From Strigamia acuminata (lineage: Eukaryota > Arthropoda > Chilopoda > Geophilomorpha > Linotaeniidae), in the NCBI GenBank assembly GCA_949358305.1, contig OX442323.1, forward strand, positions 6,076,001-6,140,000: a DNA stretch of 64,000 nucleotides, read 5' to 3'. The notes under the pieces are model-generated. The model saw only the letters and a program-made list of their open reading frames with translations. It searched no databases and was not told the DNA's origin. Below are positions 38,103 through 50,645 of the stretch, one piece after another. Numbering within the stretch: position 1 is the first letter of the stretch; each line of letters begins with the position of its first letter. The translations under genes were made by a program, and so were the position numbers.

Positions 38103-40881
38103 ATGGCAAACCAATTGATCTCTTCCAACGGGACCGACTGCCGTCCATCTACCGACCTCACCGACGTGCTAAACAAATCCGATTTTTACATAGGACTCGT
38201 TCTAGCTATTAGTTCGAGTCTTTTCATCGGTGGAAGCTTCATCGTAAAAAAGAAAGGATTGATTCGACTTTTAAAACATGGAAACACCAGAGCGGGTGAC
38301 AAAAAAATCACGAAAAACTCGAAAAAAACGAAAAATATTTTAAAAAATTAATTATTTTTAATAGGAAAAGGAGGCCACGGATATCTGCGAGATTGGCTGT
38401 GGTGGTTGGGGTTTTTATCAAGTAAATAATTGAGAAAAAGTGACGAAATTAAATGATTCATACTGATTTCTTGTTGCAGTGGGTATTGGAGAATTGGCCA
38501 ATTTCGCCGCATACGCCTTCGCACCTGCGTCGTTAGTAACGCCATTAGGGGCGTTGAGTGTGTTGGTTAGGTACGATTAATAGGAAATTTATAAGTTTAT
38601 ACGATTTTTAAAATTTGATTATTTTTTTTGAAGTGCTATTTTGTCTTCCCGGTTGTTAAACGAGAAATTAAATTTGCTGGGCAAACTCGGTTGCGTGTTG
38701 TGCGTGGTCGGATCGACGGTTATCGTGATACATTCGCCGAAAAATGAAAACGTGGCGAGCATGGAAGAATTATTGTTTAAAATTCAAGACCCAGGTGCGA
38801 TTTACAGGGCCGGATTAAGCGGGTAAAGGCCCCGGAACCCCACGATTCGAAAGGGAACCCTTTGAATACGCACAAAATGAATTTTTCAGATACCGTATTA
38901 CCTCACATTAAGCCGCATGCCGGTATAATTCGAGTTATACCGGCATGCCGATAAACCTCGTTTATAACGGCATGCCGGTGTAAGTGAGTACAAATTTTTT
39001 TTTCACGGGTATTTCGAATTACCGTAATAACGGTCAGTTTAAGGTGCGTCTGAAGGACGTTTTTAGTCTCAAACCATATAAAAACAGCACCGTAAGGTGT
39101 AGTTGTTTACAATTCATCCAACTTTCGAGTGATTACAATAATGGATGTGGTTACTGTGGGAGAATGATGTGTTTGTATTGTCAATATTCTTTTTAAATAA
39201 AAAACTAAAAAAAAAAATTTTTTCATCTATACCGGCATGTTTCGTTTTACATCGGCATGCCGGTATAAATTTTTTGTAACCGATTTTGAAAAGCTGGTAA
39301 ACCCATGCCCAGCTGCATGCCGCTTTATGTGAGGTAATACGGTAAAAGTGCATGTTTTTGACCATAAATGCATTTTTATGTCTGAAAATGTATGTTTTTG
39401 TCCATAAATGCATTTTTATGTCTGAAAATGTATGTTTTTGTCCATAAATGCATTTTTTTGGTCTGAAAATGCCTTTTTTTTACATCTGAAAATGCATTTT
39501 TTGACTAAAATTGTATTTTTTTTGTCTGAAAATGCCTTTTGTGTGTCTGAAAATGCCTTTTTTGTGTCTGAAAATGCATTTTTTGACTGAAATTGTATAG
39601 TCTTTGACTGAAAATGCCTTTTTTGTGTCTGAAAATGCATTTTTTGACTGAAATTGTATTGTTTTTGACTGAAAATGCCTTTTGTGTGTCTGAAAATGCC
39701 TTTTTTGTGTCTGAAAATGCATTTTTTGACTGAAATTGTATTGTTTTTGACTGAAAATGCCTTTTTTGTGTCTGAAAATGCATTTTTTGACTGAAATTGT
39801 ATTGTTTTTGACTGAAAATGCCTTTTTTGTGTCTGAAAATGCCTTTTGTGTGTCTGAAAATGCCTTTTTTGTGTCTGAAAATGCATTTTTTGACTGAAAT
39901 TGTATAGTTTTTGACTGAAAATGCCTTTTGTGTGTCTGAAAATGCCTTTTTTGTGTCTGAAAATGCATTTTTTGACTGAAAATGCCTTTTTTGTGTCTGA
40001 AAATGCATTTTTTTTGTCTGAAAATGCATTTTTTTTGTCTGAAAATGCATTGTTTTACACTAAAATTTTTTTTAACCCAAAATGAATTTATTTCCCAATC
40101 AAATGCCCCCAAAGTCTTAATCCGGCTACTCAAACCAAAACAAAAAATAAAAATACAATAATTTTTTCAAAGGATTCATCGTATACTCGCTTCTAGTCGT
40201 CGTGATCTCCCTCATTCTGGTATGTTACTTCGAACCCAAGTGCGGACAAACGAATATCTTAGTCTACACTCTGATCTGCTCTCTCCTGGGCTCCCTGAGC
40301 GTGATGGGCTGCAAAGGCATCGGCATCGCCATCAAAGAAACGATGAGCGGCCGCAACGAGTTCAACAATTGGCTCACATGGATTTGTCTCTTCAGTTTGG
40401 TCTTCTTCATCGTCGTGCAGACCAATTACCTCAACAAAGCGCTCGATGTCTACAACACGAGCGTCGTTACGCCAATCTACTACGTGTTATTCACAACATT
40501 CGTCATATTGGCTTCCACCATATTATACAAGGAGTGGCTTTTCTTGAGTCTTTTCGACATCTTGGGAAGTGTTTGTGGATTCCTCACTGTGATTCTCGCC
40601 GTCTTCCTACTAAACGCGTTTAAGGACTTGGATATATCTTTGTCCAACTTACTCGTGCACGTTCATCGCGAGGAATACGTGGTGAACGACGAGGAAACTG
40701 CCGCGCTCACTCGCAACGAGCTTTCCGTCAGTACCAAATTGACTAGGTAAGAAAAAATAAAATGGCGCCGGAATTTTGAATTTCCTGGTGTCGGAATCGC
40801 GAACTTTTGTGCAAAAATGGCGTCAAAATACAAACAAAATTTTTTCTTAATTCCAGCGAAACGTCGACATTACTTCACTAA
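38103..40881 (+). CDS. NIPA2: NIPA-type magnesium transporter
   Basis: Multi-pass membrane protein of the NIPA family, which moves magnesium across the plasma and endosomal membranes (known). Six exons in phase: 38103-38295, 38365-38421, 38480-38570, 38634-38794, 40173-40746, 40857-40881. They give 366 residues (NIPA2 is about 360). Family blocks are [59 protein letters not shown] and [20 protein letters not shown], with about nine hydrophobic segments. The last exon encodes only SETSTLLH. A second, phase-compatible terminal exon may lie at 41468-41696. Intron 4 is long (1378 bp) and full of repeats and mobile sequence. Confidence 0.96.
38891..39344. mobile_element. 454-bp inverted-repeat DNA element flanked by TA
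   Basis: TACCGTATTACCTCACATTA at the left end is matched by the inverse of ATGTGAGGTAATACGGTA at the right end. The terminal TA dinucleotides could be a TA target duplication, as for Tc1/mariner-like or pogo-like elements. Several copies of GCATGCCGGTATAA occur inside in both orientations. It has no transposase, so it is non-autonomous. Confidence 0.75.
39346..40075. repeat. Tandem array of TCTGAAAATGCATTTTT-like units
   Basis: Higher-order mix of short units (GTCTGAAAATGCCTTTT, TTGACTGAAATTGTAT) repeated across 730 bp of NIPA intron 4. The long open frames across it arise from the repetition and are not genes. Confidence 0.95.
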
Positions 40882-41467
40882 CGTTCACTGAAAAACGAAA
40901 TTTTATGCTCAAAAAGAAATTAAATTTTCATTTTTTTTTTATTATTCGTTTGGAATTTGATTCGATCGATATTTTTATTCAGAGTTTTGGTTAGGAGAAA
41001 ATAAAAACAAAATAAAATAGACAGAAAACACCTGAGACTAACCGTTTACGAGATATCAACAACAGAAAAAAGAGAAAAAAATAATAAAAATAACAAAGCT
41101 TTACCTTTATAACCATGTAGTATTTTTTATTCTTAATATATTTGGAATAAAATCTAAATATCTGTAAAAAAAAAAAAAAAAAATTTCGAAAAAACATTTT
41201 TCTTAGTCATTTAATTTCCCCCCACAATAAAAACAAAATCAAATATTCTCTGAGCATTAAAAACATCAAATTGGAGACCGGTTATGTTTTTTTGGGATAA
41301 AAATCGACCTAAACTGATGAAATCCGTGTACATTTGGTAATTTTTCACATATACAGATTGTGTACAAAGTTATTATGAAATACGACAAACTCTTGTAAAG
41401 TCTTTAACTATACTGTGTAAACATCTAACCGTATTAACTACCAGTAGAAAAATTTCTTTTTTTCTAG

Positions 41468-41696
41468 CGATTTACTCACTTTACTGCCAGAAAAACAAAG
41501 ACAAGGTCCGAGTTTGTACATAAAAGACCTCTGGGAAGGAAAGAAATCAAGAAATGATAAAATATCGCACATTAATCAACGAAAAAATTTAAAAATTTTG
41601 GATGATTATGGCTCACCTGTCCGAACACGAATAGAAAACTCAAAAATCATCGTATACGCCATCTTTCTTTATGCAAATCAACAAATTGCACATTAA
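41468..41696 (+). other. Possible alternative last exon of the NIPA gene
   Basis: A strong acceptor (TTTCTTTTTTTCTAG) is followed by 76 open codons ending in TAA. Entered from the phase-2 end of exon 5 it reads SDLLTLLPEKQRQGPSLYIK and onward, then stops. The phase equals that of the 25-nt exon at 40857. The frame is open for 229 nt in AT-rich DNA, where a stop would be expected about every dozen codons. Domain unknown; transcription not shown. Confidence 0.4.
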
Positions 41697-42303
41697 AAAA
41701 TTAAAATTCAATTAATTTTTATATAATTTACAATAATGTACGTATTCATTCACCCTGGCGGAGAAAAATGTCAACAATTTCTCGCACCAAACCCAACATG
41801 GCCACAATCATCCATTTTTGCTATTGTTCAATGTTGACTCACCCAAACAACGTGTCCACAGTATCAAAAGCTAAAAGAGCCCATTATTGTTGTTAATTAT
41901 TAACATTTTAACTAATTATCTCACTGTACACAAAACCCTTTGGTAAAATACGAGCAAAAAAACGTAAAATTAAAAACGTTCGATTTTCGTGTTTTTTTTT
42001 TCTTCTTCTTCTTCGAAACACCAAAAAAGCTGCTTGAACGAACTTTTTTTGTTGTTTAAAAAATAACTTAAGTCTTTTTTTGTTTTAAAAAAATGGATAT
42101 AAATGAATAAATGCAAAATCGAACGGTCAGCGCGCACTTAGTGTTGGATGACCGCACGTCGAAATGATAAAATGAAATTAAAAGTGGATGATACTCAATC
42201 AAAGCGACATCTCGTGTCGTTTTCTAGTCCTCGCCTGCACAGGAATGACAGGATTGATTTTTTTTTTTAGTCTATGACTTTTGTTGTTGTTGATGGAGTC
42301 TTA
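41697..42303. other. Convergent 3' region of NIPA and TFAP4
   Basis: No coding signal. AT-rich sequence between two convergent genes. Confidence 0.5.
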
Positions 42304-45300
42304 TTACGAATGTGTGGATACGATGACCCCGGGTCTGACGGGTGGAACTTGGATCACTTGCCGCCTGTAGGCGAAGGGTGGTTCTGTCGTTGAGTCTCTC
42401 CGCCTCGAATTTATGGGGAGTTGTTGTTTTATGTCTTCGCTTTTCACTTCTCGGATCACTCGTGCCGTACATGTTGTTGATGGCACTGGGTCGTCTTGAA
42501 ATAAATGGTCGCCCTCGAGGTGACGGATTGCTTCAACGATTGTTTCCAAGTTTTGTCTCGATGTGCTCGCCACGTACAGTCTGCAAATTAAAATAAGAAA
42601 AATAATTTTAGTTTATAAATTCAAAAATAATAATTTTTTGTATTGAAATAAATAGAAAAATCAAGAAATCTGCATTGCAAAATGGGAAAAAACATGAAAT
42701 TTGCATTGCAAATTTAAAAAAAACATAAAATTTGCATTGAAAATTGGAAAAAAAACATGAAATTTGCAAAAAAAAACATGAAATTTGTATTGAAAATAAA
42801 ATAAAATACAAAAAATTTGCAAAAAAAAACATGAAATTTGTATTGAAAATAAAATAAAATACAAAAAATCATGAAATTTGCATTGAAAAAATGGATAAAA
42901 CTTGAAATTTGCATTGAAAAAACGTAATAAAACGTGAAATTTGCATTAAAAAAATGGTTAAAACTTAAAATTTGCATTGAAAAATGAATAAAATTTGAAA
43001 TTTGCATTGAAAAAATGGATAAAAATTGAAATTTGCATTGAAAAAACGTGATAAAACGTGAAATTTGCATTAAAAAAATGGTTAAAACTTAAAATTTGCA
43101 TTGAAAATGGATAAAACTTGAAATTTGCATTGAAAAATGGATAAAACTTGAAATTTGCATTAAAAAGAGAGAAAAAAAATTATTTTTTTCTATCAAATAA
43201 CATTTTAAAAAAAAATCTTTTCAGATCAAGTTTACAAATCTAAAAGCAAAGCTAAATCTACTTTTACACAAATATCCAATTACTTTTGTGTGTTTGCATC
43301 GTTTGCTTGCACCGGTTCGAATTTCTCAACGGACTTCGGCTCGGAATTCACAGTAGAAACATCAACCGAACCAGCCACACCTGGTTCCCTCGCCTGAGAA
43401 TTCTTCTCCACGACTGGTTCCGCAACTTCTTCGCTCTCCACCGATTCCGTGTACAACTAAAAAAATCAAAAACAAAAAAAAATTAACAAAAACCAACAAA
43501 AATGCCTCAAGACTCAGCAAAAATTCACCAAAATGCCTCAAAAACCAACAAAAATTCATCAAAAATCAACAAAAATGCATAAAAAGTTAACAAAATGAAT
43601 AAAAAATCAACAAAAAATCAACAAAATGAATAAAAAATCAACAAAAATGCATAAAAAATCAACAAAATGCATCAAAAATCAACAAAAATTCACTAAAAAT
43701 GCATCAAAAATGCAAAATTACCTCGGGATGAATGGGCGAATGACTTTTAAATTCGAGATGAACTTGCTGAGCAATTTCTCGGATTCTTTCCGGATACAAT
43801 TGAGCCTCCATATTGCGTGCCTGTTCCTCCAAAACCAATCGTAACCTTCTTTCCCGGTCCAACTGGCCCCTCAAATCCAACATTTCCTTCTTCAACTCGT
43901 CGCTGCCACTTTCCTCGCCGCCAGGTGGACTCATGCTCCCAATCCCTTCATCCACCGCTTCAACAACTAAAAAAAAAAATAAATAAATAAATAAATAAAA
44001 AATATTTAAAAAAAAAAAATATATATATATACCCGGCAATTCAATTTTCTTCCTCTTCGGTAATGGCGAATCCACGCTACTTCCGCCATCGCTGTCGTGA
44101 TTTTGTTGATTAACAAGCCTCTTCAAATGACAATTTTGAGCCAAAAGCCTCGTCTTTTCCTGCTCCAGCTGATAAATGTATTCTGTGGTTTGTTGCAAAA
44201 TGGCAGCCTAATTTAAAAACAAAAACAAAAAAAATCCACAAATTAAAAATAAAAATAAAAAATTAATTAAAAAATAATTTAAAAATGAAAAAATAAATGA
44301 AAAAAAGCGAAAAATCATTTTTTCTCACATCATTTCAAAAATATTTTCGCTTTGTGCCGACAAAAATGCGCTCGAGGCTCGTATTACAGGAATGTGTCCT
44401 TGCGCGCCCTTCTTCGCCCCTCCATTTAAATATATCAAGAAATCGCTGGTTAAACAATTCCTCACGCCACAACCAATCACCATCTTTTTTTCCACACATT
44501 TTTTCCCTCCAAAATGTCAACAAAAACAAAAAAAGTAAACAAAAACATCTTTCCTCTCTTTATTCCCACAAGTTTCGAATTATTTGCACACCTGTGCGCC
44601 AAAACCGGTAAAATCCACGTGAATTTAATGAACTCCTTCACAAAAAAAAAAACAAAAAAAAATTTAAATTCCGATGCACAAATTTTAAAAAAATAAATAA
44701 AAAAATAAAATAAAATTTGCACTCAGCTGAGTCAAGGTCAAAAACTCAAAATTGTGCAATTTGACTCGCAAACTTTCCACTGCACCCTGCTCCAAATAGA
44801 AACGCTTCATGAATGAACTCGCAACCCCCCCCCAACAACCAACCAAAAAAAAAAAAAAATTCAAAATCATCTGACCCTATTCGAAACCGACATTCCCTTC
44901 ACCAAAAACACCCCAATCCCAACGAATAAAACACAAAAACCCACTTTCCCACCAATCTAACCCTAAAACAAAACCCTCTACGAACATTTCCCCCTTAAAA
45001 CCCCTCAAAATTTGAATATAAACGTCAAAATTCCGAAAATTCCTCCACATTCCGCCATCAGCCATTAACCAACGGTAGAAGAAAGGCTTAACTTCTCCCC
45101 AGCTCACGTGGCAGCTGCACCGAGTCATTAGACACTCACTTCCTGCCTCGCGATTCCTCAATGGTGCACGTTGCGATGAATGGAGGCCAAGCTGAGTCCA
45201 TTCACAGCCCCCCTGCCCCGACTCGTCTATCTGGCCACTAAACTCTCTAACGGTCACATTTAAAAATCATCAAAATAACCGATTACCGCTTAAAATCAAA

Positions 45301-48300
45301 CAAATTGCCGTCGAAACCAAAACTAAACCAAAACTAACGTAGTTTGTGTGTCCCAATGCGTTACTCACGATATTTCGGCGAATAAGCTAAATAAACATCT
45401 CAGATTGACATTAGTGAGTTTGCGATTGCCAATTGTTCCTTATAATTATGAGTTACAAGCAAATTGTGAAAAACCGATTATAAAACCTTGATTATCGAAA
45501 GCTTTTTGACTTTCAATGATCTGATTCTGGTAAATCTTGCGCAGTTCTGACTTGCGGATTTAATGCAATTGTCATAAATCTTCGCGTCAGGAAATGAATG
45601 TATTACCATACTCATTTCCTGAAAATAAATTATTCAGATTCACGTAACCCTTTGCAAAAAGTTTACCCCTCCGATCTATTGAATTTCAAAACGACCGACA
45701 AATAAACAAGTGGAAATCCAAAGAATCGACCCCAAACGTGGATTATGAATCGCTTTTTCAAAAATATCTCGCGTTTTGCATCACTTCCGTCTGAGAAACT
45801 AAAGAAAATCTGTTTTCCGATTAGGCCTAATATTTATTTATTTATTTCGTCCTAAAAGTTCAATCCTTTTTGGCGGAAATGTAAACCAGCGCCAGCAACG
45901 GAAACAACGACTGGTGCCAACTCCGATTTTTGGCAAACCTTAATCTAACCGCAAACTCACTAGCAACCTCACAATGCCACGACGGGAAACATTTCCCATC
46001 AAGAATGTATCGACGACGCAAGTACGCAACCGACACATTTCTTACTTCTCTCACCACAGACCGATACTGCAAACACACCAACAAACGACGACAACTCTTA
46101 TACCAGGGGTCGGCAAGTAATTTTAAGTAAGGTCCGGATACTATTGAAAATTTTTATCGAGGTCCAGAAAAAAATACTTAAAAACCTAAGAAAACCAAAA
46201 AAAATACTTAAAAACCAAATAAACCCCCCAATAAACACACAACCCAAAAAATACCTATAAAACCTAAAAAACAGGAAAAACAAGAAAAAAACACCGAAAA
46301 ACCAAAGAAACCAGGGGAAAAACCTCGCTAAAACGTCTCCGCGGTCCAAGTTTCGACCTTCCGCAGTCCGGATACGGACCACTGTTTTATACCATCTTCG
46401 CACCAAGCTTTTGGATTTTTCCCATACACAAAGTTCGACAGAAACCACAATTAATCAAACCAAATCAATACAATATGCAGAAAGAACCCCCCAATACCCG
46501 AAAACATTAGCATTGTCATTTACCGCTTAAGTTTTCCAAGATATTAATCAAAATTACTTCTTAAAAGCTTACTAAGACACAATCTTGCTCGTCTAAAACC
46601 TGTCAAACTCGCTCAAAACTATTAAAACCCAACAACAACAACAACAGCTGGAAAGAGACAACAGTCAATTACGTAAAAATTTAAATTCAAAACCAAAAAA
46701 AATATCTAACGGAATGTTCCAACCCCTAGTGCAACGAGAATCACCTGGACACATCATCAACACAACAAAAAAAATCCAAAAAAAAAAAATACCTTCACCA
46801 CCTGCCATTTTGAAAAAAATGAAAAAAAGTCAGACACGTTATAGCGGAAAATGCAAAACTCGGGTGTTCCTCTTCGATCGGAGTCAGACACCGCCCAGAC
46901 ACACCCAATGCTCCCATTGCCCCGTTTCTCGGGCGTTTCCATGACGACGGTGACATCAGCTGGATCGAATTATCGACTGAATAGTAGAATAGCGAGTGTC
47001 TGGTTGGAATGGCGCCAAAAGACGAAGTCGGGCCTCTCCCCGGCACCCCGGCTAAAAATAAAGCGAGGCGGCCGTTTGGGCATTGGGCTCGGGCTTACCT
47101 TGCTGAGTTTCTCGCCGTCGTGATGCGGTAGCAACGCCCTCAGAGAATGGAATCCGGCATTGATGCTCTGCATTCGTCTTCGTTCGTTGCTGTTTGCGAT
47201 TTCTCGCCGGATTCTTTTTTCTTGCTCCATCTGAGACTTGGGTGAAACTGGTCTATTGCTTAATCTGAAATTAATTTGGAGAAATTAATTTTCATTTCTT
47301 TTTCATTTAAAACAACAACAAAAAATGTAAACATTGAAATTTTTATTTGGTAAATACAATTTAAGTCCAAAAATTAAACTAATTAGGTAGAATTTACTTT
47401 TATAATGCGTAAAATGGGTAAATTTCATTTATTTTTTGCCTATTATTGTTTAATTTCGTCTAATTTGTGCCTAAAATGACTAAATTTCGTTAAATTTATG
47501 CTTGAAATGTCTAAATTTCTTTAAATTCACGCGTAAAATGGATAAATTTGCTTTAATTTGTGTCTAAAATGGCTCAATTTTCTTTAATTTGAGCCTAAAA
47601 TGGCTCAATTTCCTTTAATCTAAGCCTAAAATGGCTCAATTTCCTTTAATTTAAGCCTAAAACGGCTTAAAAATGCTCTCCCCCCACAATTGGGCATAAA
47701 ACAGCTAAATTTACCTCCATTTTACACTAATTTAAGACGAAAATTACTAAAATTACCTTCATTTTCCTTTATTATTACTATTATTTTTTTTCATTCTAAA
47801 ATAAAAACAACCAACAAAAAAACATTTTCTTTTCCTTTTTAATTCAAACAACTTAAATTACTCAACGAAGAAAAACAAAGAAAAAGAAAAAAATAAAGAA
47901 ATAAAAAAATAAAAAAAACCTTTCAATTGATCGATATTTATTTATATCCAACTCTAAAAATAAAATCACAACCAACCGCAAATTATATCCAAATAAATAA
48001 AAAAATAAACATCTCCCCATTCAAACACCTCAACTTTAACATCTATAAATAACCTGCACAACAAAAACCCATTAACTCGATTCCACCACACTAAAAAAAA
48101 CCCTAAAAAAACACAAATTTTCCACCATTTTAAACAAAAAAATCCAAAAAATTACAAAGAAACATCCCCGCCTAATTTCCCGAACATCCGGGCCACTTTA
48201 AACAGCGCTAACGTTCGAAAAAACCGTATTTAAAAGATAATCCCCAGTAGTTTAAAAATAGCCAGGCAGCCATCTGTTGTAGTACACATCAGCCGAGCGA

Positions 48301-49472
48301 GCGATTCTTTGTGAGTTGGCTGTTGGCTGTTTGCCCGCTGCTCTTCCAGCTGCTTTCACGCCTCCCGAAAAGGAGATGTGCGCCACTAGTGACAATCAAA
48401 TTAACTCGACTAATGACCGCTTCTAGCCGACTGCGAACGGACATTCAACGTGCCGAACAAGCTCGATTCGTCTGATAACTTGCTCATCGATTCAAAACGA
48501 GTCGCCGGCAAAATATTGCCGATGTGCGAGTGCGGAGCGGTGATGCAACTTGATGTAAGATCCTCTGGTGCATGTGACCAGACAAAGGCGAGACGTTCAC
48601 AACGACTTTCAGCTGCTTTTATGACGCCGAAATTTCGACGCAATAAAACCCAACGAAAATCGAAAAATGCACACAAAAAAACATCCGATTTTCAAACACG
48701 TTGAAATTTATTATTTTTCCAATTAAAAAATAAGAATTTCCATTAATTTTTTTTTAGAAATTTTAATTTTTTTTTTTAAAAAATGCAAAACTTGTGGAAA
48801 ATCTAAACCGAGCAGACATAACATCCCATTTAACATCATTTCGAACGATTCGCAACCCCGCAACGCACCAACAACACGACAAATCTGGTTTGAAAAACAC
48901 GCGATTATCGTGGCCATGTTCAATGCCGGCTGTTTCCATGTTGCCCAACCGACCCAGCTGATCGCCGCCCATTTCCACCGAAAAACACAAAAAAAAACCT
49001 CGCAACCCCCCAAAACCACCAAAAAAACAAATCCCCACCTCCATCCCACCCGAAAACAGCAAAAACCAGCCGAAAAACGGCGCAAACCCCGAAATAAAAG
49101 CGAAAAACCATCGCCACGATTTGCAGCCATGCCGCTTCCCCCGCCATGCTTTGAGCGGCATGGTGCCCATCCCCAAGTGCCGGATCGCACTTTTCCTCGC
49201 GAAAAACCATGCAAACGCCCCCGAAAACCCACCCAAATCACGCGCACAAATACTGTGCACGTGTGATGACTTATCAGTTTGCATTTCCACATTGATTTGG
49301 CGCTCAAAACCGGTGGAATGTGAACGTAGTATGAGCGCGCATTCACAAAAGCACGCCATGCCATGCCGCGGCCCCGTAGCCGCGCCACGCCAAGCCACAC
49401 TTACCTACATAGGCTCCCCACGACTTCCTCTTCGTGCCGCCGAAATTCGTGAAACGACTTGCGTTTTTCCAT
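42304..49472 (-). CDS. TFAP4: Transcription factor AP-4 (bHLH-leucine zipper)
   Basis: bHLH-LZ factor that binds CAGCTG E-boxes (known; fly homolog cropped). Six exons in phase: 42304-42580, 43284-43456, 43722-43966, 44033-44207, 47099-47264, 49405-49472. They give 367 residues. Exon 1 encodes MEKRKSFHEFRRHEEEVVGS and joins the next exon as LCRLSNRPVSP, matching the conserved vertebrate N-terminal motif just before the basic region, which fixes the start. The basic region and helix 1 read RIRREIANSNERRRMQSINA. Helix 2 and the zipper begin KAAILQQTTEYIYQLEQEKT, and a second coiled coil starts LKKEMLDLRGQLDRERRLR. STSRQNLETIVEAIRHLEG near the C-terminus is also conserved. Introns 1 and 2 are long (2140 and 2891 bp). 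Confidence 0.97.
42610..43170. repeat. AT-rich tandem array in the last TFAP4 intron
   Basis: Units near 25-30 bp containing GAAATTTGCATTGAAAAA and TGGATAAAACTT fill intron 42581-43283. Confidence 0.92.
43490..43715. repeat. AAAAATCAACAAAAATGCAT-like array in TFAP4 intron
   Basis: Short imperfect units in intron 43457-43721. Confidence 0.85.
44208..47098. other. 2.9-kb TFAP4 intron
   Basis: Apart from the hAT MITE at 46104-46384 and A-rich runs, I see no gene or array in it. Confidence 0.6.
46104..46384. mobile_element. hAT (Charlie-like) MITE with 8-bp target duplication
   Basis: Starts CAGGGGTCGGCAAGTAAT and ends with the inverse of CAGTGGTCC. The left flank TCTTATAC (46096-46103) and right flank TTTTATAC (46385-46392) match at 7 of 8 bases, a typical hAT target-site duplication. 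281 bp, no coding capacity. Confidence 0.75.
47265..49404. other. TFAP4 intron 1 with a short array
   Basis: A diverged array of about 30-bp units (CCTAAAATGGCTCAATTT with CTTTAATTT) spans about 47460-47680. The segment 48240-48700 has a more even, promoter-like composition; an internal promoter is possible but unsupported. No further gene seen. Confidence 0.55.
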
Positions 49473-50645
49473 CCTCCGCTGCGCAATCCTAATTAATGGC
49501 ACTCGCTATTGATGATTTTTCGACTCGATTAAATCTAATGGGAATGACTCGTTTGATTCACACGCTGGTTTCGTTTGGCGGGAAATGCTGCCGGTATTCC
49601 GATGCCTTTTGAGGACGGCCAAGGGTAATCGGATTCGAATTGATATTTCGCCCGCACCGCCACTAAATCCTATTTTTTTTAAGTAAATATCACTTGTGGT
49701 GTACTATTGGTCACTAATAGTGGTCATTTCGGGCTTGGATTCGGCGCGAATCGATCAAAACATGTGGAACTTGGTTTTAGAGCGGAAGGAGAATTTTTCC
49801 CGCGCATGTACAAACTGGTTCGTCTGCAAGGCGCGGGAAACACACGACAAACACTCGCTTTGCCAGCTGTGCACGATCCCGTAGTGAATCAGTTGGGAGA
49901 AATTGGATGTTGGGCACGCAAGAAATGTCGTCTCCGAACGATTTCTACGCTAGTTTCGAGGAATTTACATAAAAGCGCGAAATAAATGTGTTTTTTGGAG
50001 TGAATGAATAAATTTTTTTTTTAAATCGACTTTTTTTTTACGCTGCGTTTTCAAAATTGAGTTCACGTGGTATTTAAATTCTTCATAGTATCCGCCATGT
50101 CTGGAATGCAGACAGTCCAATAAGAGATGCCACACCTCGTAGTGACAACACACTTGAACCGTGATTGGCCTAGTACTAGTACTATGCTGTATACTATCAC
50201 CTATGTATTGTATTTGAGACTATATACACAAATTCAACTTGTGCAAACGTGTTGAAATTAAAACCGCGCGCAATTGGCACTGAATTATGAATAAATTTAA
50301 TATTTAATGCATTCATTCAAAAAAAATTTTTTTTCTTTGAAAATAAAAATAAAAACCGAAAAATTTTCAATTTTCTTTCAATTTTTCTAAAAATATAATT
50401 TAAAAAACAAAAAAAGTGAAACGTGATTTAAATTAAAGATTTATGGACTTGAAATTACAATATTGAATTTTCAAGGTTCGAAAAATTCAAATTTTTTTTT
50501 TTTTTATAATTTTTTAAATATATTTGTATAATAACAAAAAAATAGAAGAATTTTCGTAATAATAATAATAATTTAGCTCTAAAAGCTGTTAAACTGGTTA
50601 TTATTAATCAAAATATTTTTTTTTTACTCATTTTTTCCCCCGAGT
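49473..50645. other. Intergenic: TFAP4 5' flank and PAM16 3' end
   Basis: No coding exon recognised. It must contain the TFAP4 promoter and the PAM16 3' UTR. Confidence 0.5.

Larger units (their letters stand above)
38807..40131. mobile_element. Possible decayed hAT-like element filling NIPA intron 4
   Basis: CAGGGCCGGATTAAG at 38807 has a hAT-like start, and CTTAATCCGGC near 40116 is its inverse. Between them lie the 454-bp TIR element and a tandem array. The right end is degenerate and no 8-bp duplication is seen, so the boundaries are tentative. Confidence 0.3.

Noticed and set aside
39416-40133. Open frames of up to 217 codons on the minus strand in NIPA intron 4
   Set aside because: Repeat-derived (TCTGAAAATGC units) and antisense in an intron with good splice sites.
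48723-49400. Two 211-225-codon minus-strand frames in TFAP4 intron 1
   Set aside because: No recognisable domain, and low-complexity Phe/Gly/Trp-rich translation. TFAP4 exons 1 and 2 join cleanly across this intron.
49696-49985. Small plus-strand frames between TFAP4 and PAM16
   Set aside because: 62 and 92 codons with no homology I recognise, in overlapping frames.
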